The notes under the pieces were generated by a model that saw only the letters and a program-made list of their open reading frames with translations, did no database searches and had not been told where the DNA came from. DNA of 64,000 nucleotides from Edaphobacter modestus (GTDB lineage: Bacteria; Acidobacteriota; Terriglobia; Terriglobales; Acidobacteriaceae), in NCBI RefSeq assembly GCF_004217555.1, contig NZ_SHKW01000001.1, positions 3,968,001-4,032,000 on the forward strand. Reading direction: 5' to 3'. A program made the position numbers and the translations under genes. This document shows positions 57,760-64,000 of the stretch, piece by piece; within the stretch, counting starts at the first letter, position 1; every line of letters begins with the position of its first letter.

Positions 57760-58782
57760 TCACCCTGCGAACATTGTCGTCCAGTACATGCTGCGGGGCA
57801 AGGTCTTCGTCATCAGCGCCTTGACTCCCGCGTTCTGAACGCGCTGTTGAGCCGCTCGTGCATCCGCTTCAGACCGGTAAAGTCCAAACAGAGCCGAACC
57901 CGAACCCGAGAGCGCAGCATAGAGCGCTGCCTCGGAGCCGGTACCCATCAATTGACGCTTGATTTCACGCAAGGAGGGATAAGCAGGAAAGACGACCTGT
58001 TCAAAGTCGTTTTCTACCCCGGTGCGGACAAGCGAGAGAAGGGTATTCTCCGCCAGATCATCCACTTGGCCGCTCTGACCTTTGTCAGAACCTCCCTGCT
58101 GGTTTCCAGGGTTCGAGCCACGGATGATACCGGAAGTGCCTGGCTCCGCAGAAATAGATGCGTAAGCGAGACTCAACTCCCTTAGTCTATCGGATTTCCC
58201 GTGCTGCGTCAATGCGAGCGCGTCCCAGTCCCGGAAGGCCTGGGGTGTCGAAACTCCTACCTCAGGAACCGATACAACGCAGAAAACGCAGGGCATATCC
58301 GGTAAAGGATAGACCTGTTCCCCTCGCCCAAGGCCCAAAACAGAACCGCCGAGAAGAAAAAGAGGCACGTCCGAGCCGACCTCCGCAGCCAGACGCAAGC
58401 GGTCGGCTCCAGGCAGCGAGGTATCCAGCTCGCGCTCGAGTCCGATCAGTGCGGCTGCAGCGTTTGCACTTCCTGCACCCATGCCTCCCTGTACGGGCAG
58501 GAGCTTCTCTATATGGATAGAGACGGCGGCAGTCATCTCCAGCCGGCTGAGTGCTCCTTCCACCATTCGCCATGCTGTATTTCTGTTATCAAGTGGAACT
58601 CGTTCGTCGTTGGAGGCGAGTGTGATCGTGGTTGCACTGGCGCGTTTCGCTTCGACGGTTACAAGATCGTGCAGCTCGAGAGTCTGGTAAAACGTCGTCA
58701 GCCCATGGAAGCCGTCGGGCCTAGAGGGACCGATGGCAAGCCCCAGGTTGATCTTGGAATAGGAGCGGACGCGCGTAGACAT
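57760..58782 (-). CDS. ispE: 4-diphosphocytidyl-2-C-methyl-D-erythritol kinase
   Basis: GHMP kinase of the MEP isoprenoid pathway. 340 residues, longer than E. coli (283) owing to an insertion near residue 220-240 (SGIIRGSNPGNQQGGSDKGQ). Motifs: SYSKINLGLAIGPSRPDGFH, LPVQGGMGAGSANAAAAL (ATP loop), SDVPLFLLGGS and SGSGSALFGLY. It heads the minus-strand block ispE-tRNA-Gln-prs-rplY-pth. Confidence 0.95.
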   Translation of the reverse strand: MSTRVRSYSKINLGLAIGPSRPDGFHGLTTFYQTLELHDLVTVEAKRASATTITLASNDERVPLDNRNTAWRMVEGALSRLEMTAAVSIHIEKLLPVQGGMGAGSANAAAALIGLERELDTSLPGADRLRLAAEVGSDVPLFLLGGSVLGLGRGEQVYPLPDMPCVFCVVSVPEVGVSTPQAFRDWDALALTQHGKSDRLRELSLAYASISAEPGTSGIIRGSNPGNQQGGSDKGQSGQVDDLAENTLLSLVRTGVENDFEQVVFPAYPSLREIKRQLMGTGSEAALYAALSGSGSALFGLYRSEADARAAQQRVQNAGVKALMTKTLPRSMYWTTMFAG

Positions 58783-58891
58783 GCGAGTTCGATTCTACGT
58801 GGATCAGGTGGCGGATGCCTTCGCCTCTTCGGCCTCATGTCTTCGATCAGGCGTATCATGGCTTGCCATCGCCAACCTTTGGGGGCGTGCC

Positions 58892-59365
58892 ATGGTCGTA
58901 AGACGTGTTGTCGCTGTCCTGCTGGTTCTGCTGAGTCTTCCACTCACCGGATTCTCTGTAGAGCGCAAATGGGAGACGGGCATCCTCGTCTCTTTGGAGC
59001 GCAAAGATGACCCAGGAAACGTTGCGCAGCCGCCACGGAGTTATACCGAAAGCGACGGCAACCCTGAAAGGGACGGCTCGCCCACAGACGCCCCGGCTGG
59101 ACGCTCAAGCCCGCGCTCGAGCTGGATGTACTACACCATCTCTTCGGGCACGAAGCTCTACCTGGTTCGGATCCCGGCTAGTGTGCCTTCGGTGAATAAG
59201 CCAAAGGCAGATGTTGGAGCAAAGGTGGAGTACGCCATCGATGGAACGGAGTTTTATTTCCGGAATCCGGATGGGTCCGAGGTCAGGGCGGAGCTCTTGA
59301 AGACGACAGCGAAGGTGCCGCAGTCGCCTCCGCCGCCACCTTCCGGCAAGCACGAGCATCCGTAG
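58892..59365 (+). CDS. Small secreted protein of unknown function
   Basis: 157 residues from ATG 58892 (GGGGG nearby) with a signal peptide (MVVRRVVAVLLVLLSLPLTG). The mature part has YYTISSGTKLYLVRI and AKVEYAIDGTEFYFRNPDGS, a small beta domain, flanked by disordered Ser/Pro/Gly-rich regions and a Pro-run tail. No named family. Divergent from ispE and 67 bases before the ggt gene. Confidence 0.62.
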   Translation: MVVRRVVAVLLVLLSLPLTGFSVERKWETGILVSLERKDDPGNVAQPPRSYTESDGNPERDGSPTDAPAGRSSPRSSWMYYTISSGTKLYLVRIPASVPSVNKPKADVGAKVEYAIDGTEFYFRNPDGSEVRAELLKTTAKVPQSPPPPPSGKHEHP

Positions 59366-59432
59366 ATCGTCTGCGCGGCGAATTGTTCGCGGACCTGCGG
59401 AAAAGGCATTTATCATCACTCCACCGCCACCC

Positions 59433-61262
59433 GTGGAGACAACTTTCTTGACCTTGTTCCGCCTTGCAGTCAGGCCCCCGTCGTCGAATACCTTCTCCCC
59501 GAGCTGTCTTTGTGTGGCCGCCTTTGTTGCGGTGACGGCGCTACTCGGCGCGTCGACACAGGCGCAACAGCCTGGATTGGAGCCGACACGCGCGGCTCAT
59601 GCGATGGTCGTGACGATCCACCACGATGCCTCGGACGCCGGCGTGGAGATTCTGAAGCAAGGCGGAAACGCCGTGGATGCGGCGGTTGCGGTCGGCTTCT
59701 CACTTGCCGTGGTCTACCCGTTTGCGGGAAACATCGGCGGCGGCGGCTTCATGCTGATTCGTGACAGGCATGGCAGGACACACTTTCTCGACTACCGGGA
59801 GAAGGCCCCGGCGGGAGCCTCTCGCGATATGTATCTCGACGCGAAGGGCAATGTGATTCCGGGTATGTCATTGGTGGGGTACAAGGCGTCGGGCGTGCCT
59901 GGATCGGTGGCTGGGCTGACCTATGCCCAGAAGCACTATGGCAAGCTGAGCCTGGCGCAGGATATGGCTCCGGCGATCCGGCTTGCGAGCGAGGGTTACG
60001 TGCTCTCCGTTGCCGAGGCACGCGCGCTCGAGAGCAAGAATCTGACGCGATTTCCCTCGTCCGCAAGGATCTTTCAGCGCGATGGAAACTTCTACAAAGA
60101 AGGCGACACCTTCAAGCAGCCAGAGCTGGCCGAAACGCTGCGCCGCATTGCCAAGGATCCGACGGATTTCTACAAGGGTGCGATGGCGAAGCAGATTGCC
60201 GACTTTGAGAAGGCGGGTGGCGGCCTGATCACGGCGGAGGATCTCGCGGCCTACCAGGTGAAGGAACGGAAGCCGATCAAAGGCAGGTATCACGGCTACG
60301 ACATCGTTACAGCTCCACCACCGTCTTCAGGAGGGATCGTCCTGGTTGAGATTCTGAACATCCTCTCCGGGTTTGACCTTCCCAGGATAGGTGCAGATCG
60401 AAGCGCGGCGCAGGTCCACATCATCACTGAAGCCTTCCGTCGCGCCTACATGGACCGCGGCGATTATCTCGGCGATCCGGATTTCAACACACTTCCGCTG
60501 AAGCAGATGGCGAACGAGAAGTATGCTGCGGCCTGGCGCAGCTCGATTGATCCGGTGAAACCCACTCCTTCCGCGTCACTGGTACGTCCGGCAGACTTCA
60601 TGCCTCCGCCCCCGCAGGCTGCGTCTGTAAAGGAGTCGACCCAGACAACGCATTTCTCGATTGTCGATAAGGACGGAACTGCGGTCTCGAGCACCTACAC
60701 GCTGAACGGCGGTTTCGGGTCGGGGGTTACGATCGAGGGCCTGGGCTTCCTGATGAACAACGAGATGGACGACTTCACCTCGAAGGTCGGCGTGCCTAAC
60801 GTTTATGGACTCATTCAGAGCTCGGCCAACGCCATCGCACCGGGCAAGCGTCCTCTCTCGGCCATGACGCCCACCATCATCACCACGCGTGGTCACTGGT
60901 TCAGGCGTGGCAAGCTTGCGTACGTGATGGGAACGCCGGGCGGCTCCACCATTATCACCACGGTTGCCAACGACATTATCAGCGCCATTGATAATGGCCT
61001 CAACATCCAGCAGGTGGCTGACGCGCCGCGCTTCCACCACCAGTACCTTCCGGATCGGCTCGATCTGGAAAAGAAGTTTCCGGTACCTCCTGCCGAGGAG
61101 CTCAAGGCGATGGGCTATACCATCAACCGTCTTGCCGTAGCCGACGAGAAGAACCCCGGTGTATGGGGCGACAGTGAGCTGATCGAGGTCGACCTGAAGA
61201 CAGGCGAGCTGCTGGGAGGCCATGATTCGCGCAGAGACTTCGGCAAAGCCGCTGGTTACTGA
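59433..61262 (+). CDS. ggt: Gamma-glutamyltransferase (glutathione hydrolase)
   Basis: A 609-residue periplasmic Ntn-hydrolase that self-cleaves and removes gamma-glutamyl groups from glutathione. Signal region to about residue 45 (VAVTALLGASTQAQ). Large-subunit motifs: EILKQGGNAVDAAVAVGFSL, GNIGGGGFMLIR, DYREKAPAGASRDM. The catalytic Thr opens the small subunit in ESTQTTHFSIVDKDGTAVS; MTPTIITTRG and GTPGGSTIITTVAN follow. The GTG start lacks a clear ribosome site. Confidence 0.95.
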   Translation: METTFLTLFRLAVRPPSSNTFSPSCLCVAAFVAVTALLGASTQAQQPGLEPTRAAHAMVVTIHHDASDAGVEILKQGGNAVDAAVAVGFSLAVVYPFAGNIGGGGFMLIRDRHGRTHFLDYREKAPAGASRDMYLDAKGNVIPGMSLVGYKASGVPGSVAGLTYAQKHYGKLSLAQDMAPAIRLASEGYVLSVAEARALESKNLTRFPSSARIFQRDGNFYKEGDTFKQPELAETLRRIAKDPTDFYKGAMAKQIADFEKAGGGLITAEDLAAYQVKERKPIKGRYHGYDIVTAPPPSSGGIVLVEILNILSGFDLPRIGADRSAAQVHIITEAFRRAYMDRGDYLGDPDFNTLPLKQMANEKYAAAWRSSIDPVKPTPSASLVRPADFMPPPPQAASVKESTQTTHFSIVDKDGTAVSSTYTLNGGFGSGVTIEGLGFLMNNEMDDFTSKVGVPNVYGLIQSSANAIAPGKRPLSAMTPTIITTRGHWFRRGKLAYVMGTPGGSTIITTVANDIISAIDNGLNIQQVADAPRFHHQYLPDRLDLEKKFPVPPAEELKAMGYTINRLAVADEKNPGVWGDSELIEVDLKTGELLGGHDSRRDFGKAAGY

Positions 61263-61368
61263 GACTGCGACGCACTATAAGGTGCCTTTTCCTTATTGCG
61301 TCTTGCGGTGGAAGGGCTATGCTCTTTCACAGGAAATTTGCGAGCAAAAAGCAAAGGGGAATCCCGCC

Positions 61369-62073
61369 GTGGACTATTCATCCCGCCGTCGTTTTCTGCT
61401 CTCTGCCGGTGCGGCCTTTGTTGCTCCGGCGTTCTTCGATACTCCCCTGGATGGTCAGTCGCATGGACCATCCGATCGCCGGCCAGATGCTATTCTCAAC
61501 CGACTCGTCGAGGGCAATCGGCATTTCGTCGCGGGGACTCTGACGCATTCTGGCCGATCGCCGAAAGACTTCACTGCTCTTGCACTGGGACAAAATCCTG
61601 TTGCCGCGGTTCTTGGCTGTGCCGACTCTCGTGTGCCTCCAGAGATTCTTTTCGACCAGGGGGTGGGCGATCTCTTCATCATTCGTGTTGCGGGGAACTA
61701 CGTGAGTGGCGCCGGCGCCTCGGTGAAGGGTTCGCTGGAGTACGCTGTTGCCGAGCTTGGCGTCACGCTCCTGCTGGTTCTTGGTCACAGCCAGTGTGGA
61801 GCGGTCAAGGCTGCCATTCAGCACCTTCACGACAACGATGCTCTTCCCGGAGCAATCAATGACCTTGTGAACACCATAAAGCCCGCTGTCCTTGAGAGCA
61901 AGGACAAGCCCGGAGATGGGCTTGAGAATGCTATTCGCGCTAACGTGCGGCGATCCGTGGAACGCCTTCGTACGCTCGAACCTGTCATTGCGCCGACGGT
62001 CCGTTCGGGGAAGGTAAGGGTAGAGGGAGCCGTCTATGATCTGGCAAGCGGCAAGGTCCAGCTGATGTCATAG
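61369..62073 (+). CDS. Tat-exported beta-carbonic anhydrase
   Basis: A 234-residue enzyme interconverting CO2 and bicarbonate. GTG at 61369 with AAGGGGA upstream gives a twin-arginine-like signal (SSRRRFLLSAGAAF), so it acts outside the cytosol. Zinc ligands and catalytic pair: C84, D86, R88 in VLGCADSRVPPE; H140 and C143 in GHSQCGAV. ASVKGSLEYAVAELG is also typical. A frame back to 61222 overlaps ggt and has no site. Confidence 0.9.
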   Translation: MDYSSRRRFLLSAGAAFVAPAFFDTPLDGQSHGPSDRRPDAILNRLVEGNRHFVAGTLTHSGRSPKDFTALALGQNPVAAVLGCADSRVPPEILFDQGVGDLFIIRVAGNYVSGAGASVKGSLEYAVAELGVTLLLVLGHSQCGAVKAAIQHLHDNDALPGAINDLVNTIKPAVLESKDKPGDGLENAIRANVRRSVERLRTLEPVIAPTVRSGKVRVEGAVYDLASGKVQLMS

Positions 62074-62195
62074 ATCCCCAGGGCAAGGCGAGAGAGTCTT
62101 CGCGAGGATGGACAATCGTCTCAGGCGTGGCTCTCCATCTACTTGTATAGTTCTCAAGATAAAGATAAAGTCGCGTATCCAAGGAGACACCTGTT

Positions 62196-64000
62196 GTGAA
62201 GCGTCCTGCCGCTTTTTCCCTGCTCGGGGGGGCCATGTTGATACTTGGCTTCTCGCCCTCATCTGCTGCCCAGTCGACATTCGTCAACACACTGATGCCC
62301 CAGCCCGCGCATTTGAGAGTGGGGTCTGGAGCTTTGCCCTGGAACACAGCCGTGACGGTAGGTCTGCCTCACTTCAAGAATCAACGTCTGGAGGACGCTG
62401 TCGATCGCACCCTTATGCAGATTGAGCGTAAGACAGGCGTTCCACGCCAACGGGCGATCACGACGAGTGACGCATCCAGTCTCACCATTGATGTGGACGG
62501 AGCAGGTGATGCGATCCAATCCATCGATGAGAATGAATCCTACACGCTGGCCGTTACGTCAACAGGGGTTAAGCTTCACGCGGCTACCGTCGTAGGCGCC
62601 ATGCGCGGCATGACAAGCCTGCTGCAGCTTATCCAGCCCAGCGGCAGCGGTTTCATCGTTCCGGCGGTGCAGATTGAGGACTCGCCGCGCTTCCGTTGGC
62701 GTGGGCTGATGATCGACGTCGGCCGCCACTTCGAGCCCGTTGAGGTTATCAAGCGCAATCTCGACGCCATGGCGGCTGTAAAGCTCAACGTCTTCCACTG
62801 GCACCTCTCGGAAGATCAGGGCTTCCGCATCGAAAGCAAGATCTATCCGAAGCTTACCGGCGAGGGCTCCGACGGCCTTTATTACACACAGGAAGAGGCG
62901 CGGGAGGTCGTGGCTTATGCAGCATCTCGCGGAATCCGTGTCATTCCTGAGTTCGACATGCCGGGCCATACTCGAAGCTGGCTGGTGGGATATCCCGAGC
63001 TATCGAGCGATCCTGGCCCGTACACCATCCGGCGCGAGTTCGGTGTTGAGCAGGTGGCGATGGATCCCACCAAGGACAGCACCTATCAGTTCATCGACGC
63101 CTTCCTTGGCGAGATGGCGACCATCTTCCCCGACTCCTACCTCCATCTTGGTGGTGACGAGACTCCGGGGACGCAGTGGAAGAATAACCCCCGCGTTGTC
63201 GCCTTCATGCGCGCGCACAACTTCAAGACCACAGAGGAGCTGCAGACCTACTTCTCGGAGCGGGTGCTCGAACTCGCCAAGAAACACGGCAAACACATGG
63301 TCGGCTGGGACGAGATTCTGAATCCGGACCTTCCGACCGACGCTGTCATTCACTCCTGGCGCGGCGCGGAGTCGCTCACCGCTGCTGCCCGCCGAGGCTA
63401 TCACGGGATTCTTTCGCAGCCTTACTACCTGGATGGAATGAAGTCGGCTGAGGAGCACTATCTCGCAGACCCGCTTCCATCCAACTCGGATCTCACGGCC
63501 GAGCAGCGCAAATTCGTGCTGGGCGGCGAAGTGTGCATGTGGGGTGAGCACATCAATCCGCTCTCCATCGATTCGCGCATCTGGCCACGCACCGCCGCGG
63601 TTGCTGAGCGGTTCTGGTCTCCAGAGTCAGTCAAGGATGTCGACGATATGTACCGTCGGCTTGATGTGGAATCGCTACGGATCGAAGCGCTTGGCTTACG
63701 CCATCTCACTCACGAAGGCGCGGCGCTGCGCGAGTTGGCTGGTACTGAGGATACCGACGCGCTACGCGTCTTTGCATCGGCGCTGCAGCCCGTCTCGTTC
63801 GGCGACCGTTACAAGGGCCAGCACACAGATCAGCTGACGCCGTTGGACAATCTGGTGGACGCGGTGCGGCCGGATCCACCCACTCGCCACCAGATCGCGG
63901 TGTTGGTTGGTGACCTGCTCAAGACGCCTTCGGCAAACGAACAGGCACGCACGCAACTTGAGCGTCAGTTCAAGAGCTGGGCCGCTGCTGTCCCTACCGT
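62196..64000 (+). CDS. GH20 beta-N-acetylhexosaminidase, 3' end beyond window
   Basis: Exported glycosidase that trims N-acetylglucosamine from chitin or peptidoglycan fragments. GTG start at 62196 with AAGGAG upstream, signal peptide (AFSLLGGAMLILGFSPSSA). An N-terminal GH20b domain (GMTSLLQLIQPSGSGF) precedes the barrel: SPRFRWRGLMIDVGRHFEPV-type entry, KLNVFHWHLSEDQGFRIES and the catalytic Asp-Glu pair D321-E322 in HLGGDETPGTQW. The frame is open to base 64000, at least 601 residues. Confidence 0.95.
   Translation, partial: MKRPAAFSLLGGAMLILGFSPSSAAQSTFVNTLMPQPAHLRVGSGALPWNTAVTVGLPHFKNQRLEDAVDRTLMQIERKTGVPRQRAITTSDASSLTIDVDGAGDAIQSIDENESYTLAVTSTGVKLHAATVVGAMRGMTSLLQLIQPSGSGFIVPAVQIEDSPRFRWRGLMIDVGRHFEPVEVIKRNLDAMAAVKLNVFHWHLSEDQGFRIESKIYPKLTGEGSDGLYYTQEEAREVVAYAASRGIRVIPEFDMPGHTRSWLVGYPELSSDPGPYTIRREFGVEQVAMDPTKDSTYQFIDAFLGEMATIFPDSYLHLGGDETPGTQWKNNPRVVAFMRAHNFKTTEELQTYFSERVLELAKKHGKHMVGWDEILNPDLPTDAVIHSWRGAESLTAAARRGYHGILSQPYYLDGMKSAEEHYLADPLPSNSDLTAEQRKFVLGGEVCMWGEHINPLSIDSRIWPRTAAVAERFWSPESVKDVDDMYRRLDVESLRIEALGLRHLTHEGAALRELAGTEDTDALRVFASALQPVSFGDRYKGQHTDQLTPLDNLVDAVRPDPPTRHQIAVLVGDLLKTPSANEQARTQLERQFKSWAAAVPT

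Overview
The window is chromosomal DNA of about 60% GC from a Gram-negative soil-type bacterium. It is most likely an acidobacterium of the Terriglobia group (Granulicella/Edaphobacter/Terriglobus-like). Reasons: outer-membrane beta-barrels and lipoproteins, large low-complexity secreted proteins (FecR/DUF6600 type and YXWGXW type), frequent GTG/TTG starts, a short dispersed intergenic repeat containing GAATGGGGCACCC, and the typical housekeeping gene content. The genus call is an inference from sequence style, not from a search. No phage, plasmid, CRISPR array or intact insertion sequence was seen; only a tiny IS3-type transposase remnant.

Layout. 1-10.6 kb: ddl (cut by the left edge), a PEBP-like secreted protein, a DUF2490 barrel, an NAD-dependent epimerase, ychF, a CGNR regulator divergent from an EamA exporter with an inverted-repeat operator between them, a cytochrome P460 pair, and a three-gene run (secreted DinB-like, DUF1810, lysozyme-fold lipoprotein). 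10.9-19.6 kb: a FecR-domain surface protein, the bifunctional (p)ppGpp enzyme, a Tat-exported multicopper oxidase with a beta-barrel protein, a glycine-zipper protein and a membrane protein. 19.7-25.6 kb: an aromatic amino acid operon trpB-trpA-aroQ-aroF-tyrA-ilvA. It is preceded by what looks like a complete transcription attenuator: a 24-codon leader peptide rich in Phe/Ile/Tyr/Trp, two mutually exclusive hairpins and a terminator with a T-tract.

25.6-33.3 kb: DinB, VOC, purD, a YXWGXW lipoprotein, a secreted protein, and aconitase with a strong terminator. 33.4-40.6 kb: an AAA-like protein lacking a Walker A, the first of two paralogous small Cys-motif proteins, a divergent arsenic locus (arsC / arsR-acr3), a sulfurtransferase, a DUF1080 protein, the second Cys-motif paralogue, and a Bax-inhibitor-1 family membrane protein. 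40.9-53 kb: an SGNH hydrolase lipoprotein gene broken by three frameshifts, a VOC protein, an IPT/beta-propeller lipoprotein, asnS, a winged-helix/alpha-beta-hydrolase fusion, a truncated tandem copy followed by a full mddA-like methyltransferase, DoxX, PAP2, and a methyltransferase-radical SAM pair.

53.2-58.8 kb (minus strand): the conserved ispE-tRNA-Gln-prs-rplY-pth-rpsF-rpsR-rplI block ending in a strong terminator. 58.9-64 kb: a secreted small protein, gamma-glutamyltransferase, a Tat-exported beta-carbonic anhydrase and a GH20 hexosaminidase running off the right edge.

The most interesting element is the aromatic-operon attenuator at about 19744-19914.
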